Below, piece after piece: positions 12,101-27,100 of a stretch of DNA of 64,000 nt. This DNA is from Conchocele bisecta (lineage: Eukaryota > Mollusca > Bivalvia > Lucinida > Thyasiridae). The notes beneath the pieces are model-generated. The model ran no database searches. It saw only the letters and a list, made by a program, of their open reading frames with translations, and was not told the origin of the DNA. Numbering within the stretch: position 1 is the stretch's first letter; each line of letters opens with the position of its first letter. The stretch covers positions 78,451,817 through 78,515,816 of the forward strand of contig CM055278.1 of NCBI GenBank assembly GCA_029237695.1. The letters are read 5' to 3'. Position numbers and translations under genes: made by a program.

Positions 12101-15100
12101 CTAATTTCAGGGCTTAATATATTTGTTCTCGATGTAAATATTGCGTTCTGATTTTGGGATATTCAAACCAATGCAGCAGGTTAAATGCGGGATCGAACCC
12201 GTTTGCCCGGCCTTAGATGTTGATAGGCCGTTAAGCATCAATAACTTACAGATAATACACCGTGAAGAGAACACACGTAATCACCCGTGTGCACTCTGCC
12301 GCTGTCGTTGTAAAATAAGCACCGCCCACAAAAATTCTTACCCAGATGCAAACGTCCCTGAAACATTACAAAATGCATCTTTGTTCGAAAATGTCGTTCA
12401 GAAATGTACTAAATCGGATATTCTATCATACAAGATTGAATAGCTTGAAATAATACATGTCGTGGAAGCCGACGTACACGTGTGTATTAATTTGCGCTAT
12501 TCACACATGTACGTACGATGGAATATCCTCTATTTATTCATGTCAATATCTGCAGGTCGTTCCTATGCTGTACACACCCAGAAGATGCTTAATGGGGCCA
12601 TTGAGAGTTTGGTTCAGAAAGTGCAGAATGGCGTAGTGATACAATTCGAGAAAATAGGCCCGGACCCACCTGTTGTGGCAGGGGAAGGTATATTGTCTAA
12701 AAACATTCATCAGGGGCCCATTTCATTAAACTTTGTCTGACTAAAATATTTGCAAGTGCAAATTTAGGATCGTCTAAATTTCAATTGATGGATTTACATT
12801 TATTGAGCATAGGCTGCATATGCAGCCTATGCTCAATAAATGTAAATGCAACAATTGTTTACAAGAAAACGGGTTGATGTAAAATTTATACTTTCATAAT
12901 TTTGCAATTACGAACATTTTAGTCCTACGAAGTTTAGTGAAACGGGCCCCAGAGCTCTACCAGATACGACACGTATTCGTGCATTTTACTCATTTATTTT
13001 TAAAAAATTTGCATTTGACGATAACCCCACCATGCGATGTATGTCAAAGGGTATATAGTTTTGGTATTTCCGTCCCATCCGTCCATAAGATTTGCGTTAA
13101 AAGTTTTCGAGTACCCATTATCTCTGCAACCGTAAGTCGGATTGACTTGAAACTTCATATACATGTACTTCCATGTCATCACTTATATTTTCATTCTATA
13201 AACCACCCATGCAGCTTTCATGCCCAAGATCAAGGCCAAGTTGCCGTGAGCCCCTGCTAATGTGGTCTAGTTTTCAGTGGGAGTAAAAATTCTCTCGCTG
13301 TTATAGTTGAACATTCACTTGTTTCAGCTGAACAAATTACACTGGGTTTGCAGCTAAAATAAGTGATTTTTCAACTTGCTTTGCTTTTTGGTCATTTATT
13401 CCCTATTTTATACAGAGCTCCAGATAAGTTTTATATCTAAAGAGTATTATACCCCCAGATTTCAAATTCAATGCATATTTTACTTTTACAAATGTATTAA
13501 GTAAATTTTCAACTTAATACATTATTTTCACCACTTAATTTAAAAATCAATGCGTATTTTCACATTACTATGAGTATTTTGTACTACCAGTTAACGTCTG
13601 TAATCCATTTACAGACAACAATACGGATTGAATCTGAAATCAGGAGGTATAATTCTCTATCGACACAAATCAGGGGGTATAATTCTCTATCGACACAAAT
13701 CAGGGGGTATAATTCTCTATCGACACAAATCAGGGGGTATAATTCTCTATTGACACAAATCAGGAGGTATAATTCTCTATCGACACAAATCAGGGGGCAT
13801 AATACAAATCAGGGGGTATATTCTCTAGGACACAAAATCAGGTGGAATAATTCTTATGGACACAAATCAGGGGGTGGGTATAATAATTCTCTATCGGGGG
13901 GACACAAATCGGGGTATTAATTCTCTAACGCACAATCAGGGGGTATTTAATTTCTCTACAACAAATAGTATAATGCTCTTTGACATCAGGGGCCAGGGGG
14001 GAATTATCTATTCGAACAAATCAGGGAGGTAATAATTCTCTAATTTGACACAAATGGGGAGGTATAATTCTCTATTGAACAAATCAGGGGGAAGGTATTA
14101 ATTCTTATTGATACAAATAAGGGGGCAATTATCACACAAATCATGGGGTATAAATTCTCTATTGACAACAAATTTCAGGGGGCAAAATAATTATCTATCG
14201 ACACCAAACTCAGGGGATGGTTAATAATTCTCTATTGACAAAACCAATTATTCAGGAGGGGTTATAATTCTATATTGACACAAATCAGGGGGAGGTATAA
14301 TTCTCTATTGACAAACAGGAGGTATAATTCTCTAGGAGGTTGGGGATATTCTCTATTGACACAAATCAGTGGGGGATATCTATTGACACAAAAGGGGGCA
14401 TATTCTCTTATTGACACAAATCAGGAGGTATAATTCTCTATTGACACAAATCAGGAGGTATAATTCTCACTAAATCATGATAATTCTCTAACATCAGGTA
14501 TAATTCCTCTACAACACAAAATCAGGGGGTATAATTCTCTATTGACACAAATAGGGGGTATAAATTCTCAGGGGGTATCAATTCTCTATCGACACAAATG
14601 AGGGGTATAATTCTCTAACACAAATCAGGGTATAATTCTCTACAAAATTTAGGTATAATTCTCTACACATAATTCTCTTATTGACACATGAAAGGGGGGG
14701 TATAATTCTCTATTCACAAATGTATAATTCGATACAAATGAGGGGGTATAATTCTCTATCGACACAAATCAGGGGTATTATTCTCTATCGACACAAATGG
14801 GATTCTCTACGACATCAGGGGGTATAATTTCTGATCGACACAAATGAGGGTGGTATAATTTCTATGACACAAATCAGGGGGTATAATTCTCTATCGACAC
14901 ATCGGGGGATATCTCGACACTAAATTCAGGGGGTATATTGACAAAATTTGGGGGGTATAATTCTCTATCGACACAAATCAAGGATATCTCTATCGACTCA
15001 AATCGGGGGAGTATTTGGTCTCATTGACATCTGGGGGTATCTATGACACAAATCGGAGGGGGTTTATAATTTTCTCTATCGGACACACAAATCGGGGGAT

Positions 15101-18100
15101 AATTCTCTATTGACACAAATCAGGGGATATATTCTCTATCGCACAAATCAGGAGGGTATAATTCTCTATTGACAAATCAGGTTATAATTCTCTATTGACA
15201 CAAATCAGGGGGCATTAATTCTCTATTTCAGGGGGAACTCAGCGGGGGCATAATTCTCTATCGACACAAATCAGGAGGTATAATTCTCTATGGACACAAA
15301 ATCAGGGGGTATTCTCTATTGATCCAAATTCACAAATATTCTCTATTGACACAAATCAGGTATAATTCTCTATTGACACAAATCAGGAGGTAATAATTCC
15401 TCTATTGACACAAAATAGGGGGATTAATTCTCTATTGACACAAATCAGGGGGCATATTCTCTATGGGGGAACACAATAGGGGTATAATTCTCTATTGGGG
15501 ATAACGATCAGGGGGCATAATTCTCTATTGACACAAAATAGGGGATATCTCTATTGACACAAATCAGGAGGTATAATTCTCTATGATATCTTCTATGACA
15601 CAAATCCAGGGGTATAATTCTCTATTGACAACATCAGGGGGTATAATTCTCTATGACACAAATCAGGGGGTATAATTCTATTGACACAATCAGGGGGTAT
15701 AATTCTCTATGACACAAATGGAGGTTATAAACTTCTCTACACTCAGGGGGTATATTCTCTTTACACAAATCAGGCGGTATTCTTCTCTACACAAATCAGG
15801 GGGTATAATTCACACATCAGGGGAGGGGGTATTAATTCTATCGACATGAGGGGGTATAATTCTCTATTCGACACATAATGGGGGTCTATAATGGCTCTAA
15901 TTCTACACAAATTCATCTCTATTTGACACAAATCAGGGGGTTATAATCTTCTATTGACACAAATCAGGGGGTATAATTCTCTATCGACACAAATCAGGGG
16001 GCATAATTCTCTATCGACACAAATCAGGAGGTATAATTCTCTATTGACACATCAGGGGATTCTCTATTGACACAAATCAGGTATAATTCTCTATTGACAC
16101 AAATCAGGTATAATTCTCTGACACAAAATCAGGGGGATTATTAATCTCTTATCGACACAAAATCAGGGGGATAATTCTATTTGCACAAATAGGGGGGAGG
16201 TATTAATTCTCTATGACACAAATCAGGCATCTCTATTGACACAAAATCAGGGCGGGGGTATAATTCTCTATCGACACAAATCAGGATAATTCTCTATGAC
16301 ACTATCAGGGGGTTATAATTCTCTATTGACACAAATCAGGGGGTATAATTCTCTATTGACATCAGGAGGTATAAATTCTGGGGGACACAAAATCAGGGGG
16401 ATAATTCTCTATTGACACAAATGTAATAATCTTAAATGACACATCAGAGGGGGTATAATTCTCTATTGACACAAATCAGGAGGTATAATTCTCTGACACA
16501 TGGAGGTATCTCTCTGTAACACAGGGGTCAGCACTATTCTATGACTCAGTTATAATTCTCTACACAAATCGTAATTTTCATATCGACACAAATCAGGGGG
16601 CATAATAATCTATTGACACAAATCGGGGGTATATTCTCTATTGACACAAATCAGGAGGTAAATTCTATTGACACAAATCAGGAGGTATAATTCTCTATTG
16701 ACACAAACGGGAGGTATAATTCTCTATTGACACAAATGAGGGGGTATCTCTTATCCCAAATCAGGGGATATTCTATCGACACAAATCAGGGAAAGGTATA
16801 ATTCTATTGACACAAATCAGGTATAATTTCTATTGACACAAATCAGGAGGATAATTCTCTATGACACAAATGGGGCATAATTCTATTGACACATGATATT
16901 CTCTATGACACAAATCAGGATATAATCTCTAATTCACACAAATCTGGTAATATTATCGACACAAATGAGGTATCTATGACACAAATAGGGGGTATAATCT
17001 CTATTGACACAAATCAGGGGTATCTCTATTGACACAAATCAGGAGGTATAATTCTCTATGACACAAATCAGGTATAATTCTCTATGACACAAAAGAGGGG
17101 ATATCTCTATCGACACTCAGGATATTCTCTAGACACAAATCAGGATATATTCTCTATCGGAACAAACAGGGGGTATAATTCTCTATTGACACAAATCAGG
17201 AGGTATAATTCTCTATCGACACAAATCAGGGGGCATAATTCTCTATTGACACAAATCAGGGGGTATAATTCTCTATTGACACAAATCAGGGGGTATAATT
17301 CTCTATTGACACATCATAGGGGTATAATTCTCTATTGACACAAGGGGGATCAGACCAAATCATTATCTCTATTGACACAAATCAGGAGGTATAATTCTCT
17401 ATTGACACAAATCAGGGGGTATAATTCTCTATTGACACAAATCAGGAGGTATAATTCTCTATTGACACAAATCAGGAGGTATAATTCTCTATTGACACAA
17501 ATCAGGGGGCATAATTATCTATTGAAACAAATCAGGGGTTATAATTCTCTACACAAATCAGGGGGTATAATTATCTATCGACACAAATCAGGGGGCATAA
17601 TTATCTATGGACACAAATCGGGGTATAATTCTCTATTGACACAAATTAGGAGGTATAATTCTCTATTGACACAAATCAGGTGGTATAACTCACTAGTGAC
17701 ACAAATCAGGGGGCATAATTATCTATTGACACAAATCAGGGCGTATAATTATCTATCGACATAAACTTTGTACTAAAATTTTCATAAGTGCAACATTTTG
17801 ATAGTCTGTAAATTTCACATTAACCCTTAAGACCGCTACACACAACAATTGTCGTCTGCTGTTGCTTATTTCTCAATAAAAACATGTTTTGACAACTTCA
17901 GAATCATTTCCAATGGAAATGAAGTGCTGTCAAAGCATGTTGTGAATTATTCTAAAGTGCTGTCAAAGCATGTTTTTGATGATAAAAATGGAAAATAGAA
18001 AATAAACAGCAGACGGCAAAAATTTTAAAATAGCGTTGTAAGTGTTAACAATGTTTCGTTGTAAAGAATAATTGGATTTACATTTATTGAACATAGGCTG

Positions 18101-21100
18101 CATATGCTTATATCATACTGGGAACTACTGACAGAGTAGACCCAGATGACTAATTGCGCGGACTGGTCAATCAGTATGTGCAGTACAGTGTGTAGATTGA
18201 TTGATTGTCGATATGCAGCTGCATTTATACAGATGACTAATTGCGCGGACTGGTCAATCAGTATGTGCAGTACAATGTGTAGATTGATTGATTGTCGATA
18301 TGCAGCTGCATTTATACAGATGTTTTGTTTAGTGAATGTTTTGCATCAAATTATCACTTTCACCTCCAAATATGTCACATTGATGTTTCCATGCTCAGTT
18401 CTGTGCTAATCCATTATTAGATAACAGTAGACGTCGAAAATGTTCGCAAGTGCAAAATTATGATAATCTGTGAATTTCACGTTAACACTGTTTTATTGTA
18501 AACAATTATTGGATTTAGATTTATTGATCATATGTTCAATAAATGTAAATCCATCACTTGAAAATTTCCAGACAATCCTAAATTTGCACTTACGAACATT
18601 TTAGTTATACGAAGTTTAGTGAAACGGCCCCCTGGATCTAGACTTAGCAAATGTTTGCTTTATATGGTCTCTGTGGTCTGTAGGTTAACCCTTAGACCGC
18701 TAATTGTCGTCTGCTGTTGCTTTTATATCTTGCCTTATTTCTCAATAAAAACATGGTTTAACTGTCAAAGCATGTTGTAAATTATTCTAAAGTGCTGTCG
18801 AAGCATGCTTTTGATGATAAAAAAGGAAAATAGAAAATAAACAGCAGACGACAAGAAATTAAGACAGCAGTGTAAGGGTTAATTAAAATTCGTAATTGCT
18901 GTTGTTGTTTTTATTTCAGTAAACATCAAGTCGGAGAATGATATGAATGGCTTAAAAGGTAATTCTTTTATTTGTGGATATGTCATATTTGTTATGAACG
19001 GAACACATATTTTTATTTGCGACTACTTCGTAGTCCTATTTTAGGGGAAGGGGCCAAGTGACTGTGGTGTGGTATGGACCTGGCACCAGGACGGGTTATT
19101 CTAATTTCAGGGCTGAATATATTAAAAAAAAATCGATATAAATATTCCGTTCTGATATTGACATTTTCCCCCAAATGTAGTAGATTAAATACGGGATCGA
19201 ACCCGTTGGCCCGGTTTTAAATGACCTTAGCTGTTGATAGGCTGTTAAACACCAATCAATGAATCAATTACTTGCAACTATATGTTGTGAACACTCATTT
19301 GAACCTGAAATATAGTTTTGAGGAACATTGCAGGGAAAATATTTTCAAATTCAAAGCATGATTTCTATAGTTAACCATTACACATTGTACCGTATTTAGC
19401 CGTGTATTACGCGCATTTTTTCAGCCCCATTTTTAATCCAGAAGTCGCCCTGCGCGTTATAAGTAGGAACATAAATTTCAAAACAAAATTCCCAACTGAT
19501 TTCTGCCAGTTTCACGCAAACAAAACAAGCCCGGAAACGGAAATGTCAATTTTTGACAGACGTTTAAATACGCATAGTGTGAAACAAGAGAAAATGAATC
19601 GATCGATATGAATGGGTGCGGTAAGTATAGATTGATGGTAAATTGGTATATTTTGGGATTTAATATAGCCAGGCTCGTAGCATAAGAGGCTACGTGTATT
19701 AGAGGAAATTTACGTGTTTTCTGTATTTACGCTGGTGTACCGATCTCATATCGGTCAAATGTTGCCTGTCGGGTATTGTTTGGTGCTACATTTTCAAAGT
19801 GACGTCACACGTCTGCCATTCTGTGAATAATTAATGAGGACAGATCATCTCAATCCCATAAGCGCTTGATGTAAGATTTTAGATGCTAAATCAAGCGTCG
19901 CGCCCATTCAGATCGCATTCGGTAACACTCGGTAATGGTCGTTTTTCGTTGCTAGGTGCCGACTGACTGTGTTACTATTTTTGTAAAGTATTGACAAGTA
20001 TTCACGCATCAATACCTTATGACATGTGCGACCAGCATAGCACCTGATTCATCTGCGCATACACTGTATGGGGCTATGCTGGAATGTTGTGTATTCAGGT
20101 AGTACCTGAATAGTACCGTATATAGTGCCGTATATCCACGGTGGTTCACAGTGTCAATATTTAGCTGGGGGGAATTGTTTAGGGCCCATTTCTCGTGTGC
20201 AGGTCACTAGTAGGGAGTTATTATCGCCTTGGGGAAGAAGTTTACACATGGCTAGCCTGCTGTGTGTTTTCGATTACGGGTAATTATGTTCTACACGAAT
20301 GGCAAATATGGTGGAATTCTATGGAAGGTCATATCCGCCATAATTATATTTGGCTTGATGCTTGCTGGCTGATGACATTTTAAGTTCTATCCGTCTTATT
20401 ACAATTCTATGTGGCTTGCTGCTTGCTGGCTGATGACATTACACGTTCTATGCGTGTTATTGCATTCACCGTTTGTACTTATGACAATTCTATGTGGCCT
20501 GGTGCCTGCCTGCTGATGGAATTACAACTTATATCCATGTTATTCTATTCGCCATTTGTATTTATGACATTTGAAATCATATTGGTTGTAATATATATTT
20601 GTCTTTATTGCATGCGCATTTGGCTTGATGTTTCATTCATTTGTCCGTACTGCTTTCGGCCTTATTCAAAGTGCTAAGTGCTTTGTTCTTACTTTCTATT
20701 GCAAATGCTTAGTACAATAAAACAGACACACGAATAAGGACATATCAATAATTGTGATGCAAATAAGACGAATGAACAAAGCAATCAGCAAAATGGACAT
20801 GTAAGAAAGACAAATACAATTACAACAAGCAGATTTCAAATGTAATACATACAAATGACGAATACAATAACATGAATATAAGTTGTAATGTCATCAGCAC
20901 GCAAGCATCAAGTCACATAGAATTATGGTGGATATTACCTTCCCAAATTACTGTTGCAATTGTTGTTGTCAAGGGGCGTGGCTTATCGAGGTCACCCTAA
21001 ACACCCCAAAGGCTGGAAAAGGCTACAAAGGCTACAACGGCTGTTCGATGTTGCTTGTACGTCCGTTAGCGGATATTTATGACATGCATTTTCATTGAAT

Positions 21101-24100
21101 TGACTGAATTATTATGTGTTATGATCATTTTATGAATTTTAATCATTTAAATACAATAATCCACAACAAATATACGTGTTTTGGTAAATTGTTTAAACGC
21201 GCACCTGCGCCGATCGGGCCGCGCGGAATTGGAGTGATGAACACCTATTAACATATCGTTTAACAGGTGCAGCTAAACACCGATTATACTTATTGCATTA
21301 TTGCATTATTATTACTTTGTATTATTATTCATTATTATTATTCATTATTATTATTAATAGTCTATACATATTATTAATTATTATTATTATTAATCATTAT
21401 TTATTTATTATTATTATTAATAAATATTATTTGTGTACCCAGTTGATAGTTTTACTATTGTTATTTAAACGAAATAATCGATAACTACGAACTACAATGC
21501 CAAACAATGCATAGTTGTAGCCTGACCCGAAATGAATATTACTGTGCAGCTGACCATGCACAATTGGGGCTTGTTAAATTTGTCACAAGCTGGACCCATA
21601 ATCATTAAACGGTCATATTTTATCTATAAATATAATTTAATATGTGCATATACGAGCCTGAGAGTCATCCAATAAATAGTGAAAACGAATATAAGTTGAT
21701 ATATTGTGCATATACCTGAATGAAATTTGGCCTACCGCTATATTGACACTTCGTCAATGATGTCGCATTATATGACGTCACTACGTTGTATGACGTCATA
21801 GTCATGCGACGTTATAATCACATACGTCAAGGGTCATGAACACGGTGATGATAATACTGAGCCATTTTCACTATATATATTGGATTACCCTCGTATGTGT
21901 GCATCTGTAAATATCAGTTTGCAAACGTTTCAGTATCCGCACGTGATGTACGCACATTGTGTTAAATGAAAAATGAAATGTATGGTGTTACAATGTCACT
22001 TCGAAAAATAAACACGTAATTGTGTAACTATTCCACCCGTTTGTCTTATAATTTATATAACTACCTGTTGCCTACTTTATTATTCCAGTACCAGCATCTC
22101 TCGTCACAGAAAATAAAAATGTTAATTTTAAATTTCAAAAGGAACAGTTTACTGCCAATAATTGACGTAATTACGTTAATTACAAATACAGGACACGGGA
22201 AGGAAAATGTTTGTGGAATAAACTGTGCTAAATACTATGGGTTAATCGACGGGAACATGTCAGCTAGCGTAAATGTCTTTTACAACTAGTTACACATTTA
22301 TTCGGCCGTGTAAATAAAAGATTTTGCTTCCGCAATCTGAGGAAATATTCATTGCAGAGCCGTACGTAGCGCTCATAAACATATTGTTTATCACCGTGTG
22401 GATACCCATTTTCAAGGTAGATAACTAGCTGATGTCTCAAAATTCGGCATTCGTCCTATGTTCACGTAATGTGTTGATACATAAAGCATGTTTAAATGAA
22501 TGTCGTTGATCGATCATTGACTTATATTAATAATAATGCAATAAGTATAATCGGTGTTTAGCTGCACCTGCTAAACGATATGTTATGTTAATAGGTGTTA
22601 ATCATTCTTTGTCCAATTCCGCGTGGCCCGATCGGCGCAGGTGCACGTTTAGATTTTTTACCAAAAACACGTATATATGTGATAGATTATTGCATTCAAA
22701 TGATTAACATGATCATAACACATACTAATTCAGTCAATTCAATGGCAATGTATGGTATAAATATCCGCTAACGGACGTACAAGCAACTTCGAACAGCCTT
22801 TGTAGCCTTTGTAGCCTTTTCCAGCCTTTGGGGTGTTTAGGGTGACCGAAACGCATGGCAAAACAGAGGTGCAATAATCAATAATGGAACTCCGGAAATT
22901 ACTTGAAACAGTGCGAATGAATAAAGCATCAATCCAAATGCACATGCAATTTAGACTACAACCAAGAAGATTTCAAATGTCACAAACACGAATGACGAAT
23001 ACAATAACATGAAAGTAAGTTGTAATGGCACCAGTCAGCAAGCATCAAGCCACATAGAATTGTAATAAGACGGATATAACGTAGAATGTCACCAGTCAGC
23101 AAGCATCATGCCACATATAATTGTAATAAGACGGATAGAACTTAGAATGTCATCAGCAAGCAAGCATCAAGCCTAATAGAATTATGGCGGATATTACCTT
23201 CCATAGAATTATATACAACAAATTTCTTCGTAAGTAGGTTCAATAAGTATAGGTGCATCATGAATTTTTATTAAGCATATTAATGAGTAAATAACAATAA
23301 ATATAACATACTTTTAGACAATATAAAGTTTAATTTATGCCACAAAGCTGACCTTTGGCGATATTTTTCTCTTCGAGAGAGCCTAACAGCACACGTTCAG
23401 CATTGTGGATGTGAAGTCGGAATGCAATTTTCTTATACGTGACGGAATTTCCGCCGATTTTTTTATTTTTTTTTTTTTTGTTGCGCGCTATAGACGCGAA
23501 TTATTTTTTTCCCTGATTTTTCCCCCCAAAATATAGATGCGCATTGTACACCAGTGCGCGCAATACACGGCTAAATACGGTATGCAATGATTTATGGGTA
23601 TGAGCAATTTTTGGGAATTTTTATTGGAGAATTGTGATAAAATATACTTTATATATGTCCACTTGGACGAACAGGACTCCAAATATAAGTTGATATTCCT
23701 TGGTTTTGACGTACCTGTGCAATAGTTCGCTTTGCGTGCCTGGGCAAAAGTTCCGCGTGCCTGGGCAATAGTTGCACGTGCCTGGGCAATTCATCGTAAA
23801 TTAAATTGGTCAGCCGATGAGTCACACGTCTAATTTACGTTCATTGTGTCACATACACTGTTTACAGGTTGAGTAATAAAACAGTTATTTTATGGAACAG
23901 TCAAAACATATTGACCCTTGGTGCTGTGGACCACCCAATGTACGCCCTCGGACTTCGGCCTCGGTCAATTGTACCTTATGGGCAATAGTTTTGACTGTTT
24001 TCCGAATGACCATGAAATGACTATATTGTGTATTCTAATGCACTCCATAAATATCACGTTATACGATGGTCTGATGGTCATACATTACAGGTATATCATT

Positions 24101-27100
24101 GTTGATGAACAGTCGCAAATTATTTAAAAAAAAAAATCCTGGGGCACTTCACTTCACACATGTACAATGAATATATTCCTACGCCAATACTCGGATTGAG
24201 GTCCATCAGTTTATTCTACCACCAAGTGACCAAAATATGGGGGAAAACTCACATAACGTGTCCCAAGTGGTATTCTGGTATTATTGTCAAAGACACAGCT
24301 GGCTTGCATCTGAAACGTCCTGGTGACCTGGTCAGAAAGTCACATGGTCCGAAGTCTGGCGAAGAATTATTGCAAATATCTCACCGTTGATCACGTTTCA
24401 TATGTTTTGGCAGCAATAGATTGTTCACACAAACAGAAAGTATGTATCCTGTGTAAGCTTGCATCTCAAATGGTAGTATAGCACGAATGATTAGACAAGT
24501 TATCACAATACTTATTATCATCAGGAAGTTTGATAGTCGGTGGCCATTAAAATGTTGTTGCTAAGAGATCGCCCCGCAGGAAGCGTGAAGGTTGTTGTTT
24601 TATTGCATGTGAACAGAGAACCAGGATGTGAACAAGCCAGCCGTGATCAAGGAGGATGAGGACGAGAAGCCGGCCCAGCCGTCGTTGCTCCCCCAGCCGG
24701 CGCCATTCACCAACACAAACTGGCACAACCTGCGCAAACTGATCCTCGTGCCCAAGTCGGCCCAGAAGGGCTACTCCGTCGGCCACTGGCCAATCCCAGA
24801 GGCGTTCTGGCCCGATGTCAGCAGTCCCACACTGGTCAGTACACTCCAGCAGCGGCGAGTTACTGAACACTCACAGCGCTCCAGATAAGTTTTGTATCTA
24901 AAAAGTATTATACCCCCAGAATTCAAATTCAATGATTATTATACCCACTTTTTTTGTAAAAAAAAATGGCTATATTGTTTTCGTCACGGGTGTCCGTCCG
25001 TCCGTACGTCCGTCCGTCCGTCCGTCCGTCCGTCCGTCCGTACGTCCGTCACGTTTCTTGTAACTCGAAAAACTTTTTCACCTTCATGCCTACGCGCCTG
25101 ATATTTGGTATGTAGCTTCGTTATCATGTGCAGATGCGCAAAGTGAATTCGGATTTTTGATCCGACCCTCCATCATGGATTATCTCCCCCTTTCGGACTC
25201 AGAATTTCCCATTTTTTCCTTGTAACTCGAAAAACTTTTTCACCTTCATACCTACGCGCTGATATTTGGTATGTAGCTTCGTTATCATGTGCAGATGCGC
25301 AAAGTGAATTCGGATTTTTGATCCGACCCTCCATCATGGATTATCTCCCCCTTTCGGACTCCGAATTTCCCATTTTTTCCTTGTAACTCGAAAAACTTTT
25401 TCACCTTCATACCTACGCGCCTCATATTTGCTATGTAGCTTCGTTATCATGTGCACATGCGCAAAGTGACTTCGGATTTTTGATCCGACCCTCCATCATG
25501 GATTATCTCTCCCTTTCGGACTCAGAATTTCCCATTTTTTCCTTGTAACTCGAAAAACTTTTTCACCTTCATACCTACGCGCCTCATATTTGCTATGTAG
25601 CTTCGTTATCATGTGCACATGCGCAAAGTGAATTCGGATTTTTTATCCGACCCTCCATCATGGATTACCTCCCCCTTTCGGCATTTGGGGAAAGTGGGTA
25701 TATTGCGATGGCGCGCCATCGACTTTTTCTAGTTTTACTTTTACAAATGTATTCTTGATTTACTTCCTTATTAAATAGGGAACAGATGATAACAAATAAA
25801 ACAAATTTAAAAATCCACTTATTTGAGCTGCAAAAAGCTAAAAGCTGTTTGCAGCTCAACAAGTAAATTTCAACTTTATAACATTATTTTCACTACTCCA
25901 TTTGAAAATCAATGCGTATTTTCACATTTCTGTTAGTATTTTGTACTCCCACTTTTGATAATCAGTGCATATTCTGCTAACATAAGTGTGTAAAATACGC
26001 TTATCTAGAGCTCTGTAACTGCTTCAATACTCGGGCATTTTGTGTTTTCAAATGTGCCCTCGTTTGCTTTGGCTGCCAGCGGGGGCATTCGTGTGCCAAC
26101 AGGCCTCATTTTTAGTTTCAATATTAAGTTTTTGGAAAGTAAAATATTTAATCAGAACGGAATATTTACATTGAATACATATTTATTTCGATGTAAATAT
26201 TCCGTTAAGATTTTGGTATTTTTCTCCCCAATACAGCAGGTTGAATGCGGGATTGAACCTGTTGGCCCGGCCTTAAATGACCTTAGCTGTTGATAGGCCA
26301 TTAAGCACCAATAAACTAAATTAATGCCATGCACATGGTAATCGAGATAAACTAATTAAAATGTTGCCGTTTATTTGCAGCAACCGCGGTCCGCCCACCC
26401 GAACGTGCAGTTCTCGTGTACGCCGTGTGAGCCGATGGTGATCGACAACCTGCCGTTTGACAAGTACGAGCTGGAGCCCTCGCCCCTCACGCAGTTCATC
26501 CTGGAGCGGCGGCAGCCAAACACGTGTTGGCAGGTGTTCATCAGCAACAGTGCGAAATACAGCGAGCTTGGGCACCCGTTCGGCTACGTGAAGGCGAGCA
26601 GCGCCCTCAACTGCGTCAACCTGTTTGTGATGCCCTACAACTACCCTGTGCTGCTGCCGTTGTTGGGTAAGCAGGGGCACGTTTCACTAAACCTCGTGCA
26701 ATGGTTGTGGCCTATCAGGTGTTGTGGATTCAAACCTCGCCATAGACATCAAAAATACTTTCACAGTATTTCCATCCCACTGGTCTGTCGGATGAGACCT
26801 TAAACTGTGGTTCGTTAAACCCATTCACTTTCACTAACCTTCGTACAACTAAAAAGTTTACAAGTGTAAATTTAGGATCGTCTGGAAATTTCAGTTGATG
26901 GATTTACATGTATTGAGTATCCAGTAATTATTTACAAGAAAACATTGTTATGTGCAATTTACAGACTATCATAATTTTGCACTTGCGAATATTTTAGTTG
27001 TACAGTGCGACCCCGTTACTACACGCTTCACTATAACACAATTTCGGTGGAATATTAATTAGGTGTAAAGGCTGACCAATCGGAGATCGCGTATCAGTCG

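Larger units (their letters stand above)
17765..18633. mobile_element. MITE-C copies with nested insertions
   Basis: Pieces of MITE-C (CATAAGTGCAACATTTTGAT, TTTACATTTATTGAACATAG, then AAATTTGCACTTACGAAC and GAAGTTTAGTGAAACGGCCC) are separated by a TTAA-flanked foldback MITE and by the 87-bp duplication. Probably two overlapping copies. Confidence 0.6.

Noticed and set aside
13570..17764. CRISPR-like regular repeats or a repetitive structural protein
   Set aside because: Units are contiguous 30-mers without unique spacers, in an intron of an animal gene, and match a MITE end.
21293..21484. Hydrophobic Ile/Leu/Tyr-rich frame
   Set aside because: Translation of an (ATT)n-rich loop in the 4.2-kb foldback element, not a membrane protein.
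24892..25101. Serine/arginine/proline repeat peptide (RTSVRPSVRPSV)
   Set aside because: Translation of a (TCCG)n microsatellite, which also occurs at 1460, 1845, 38635 and 38990.
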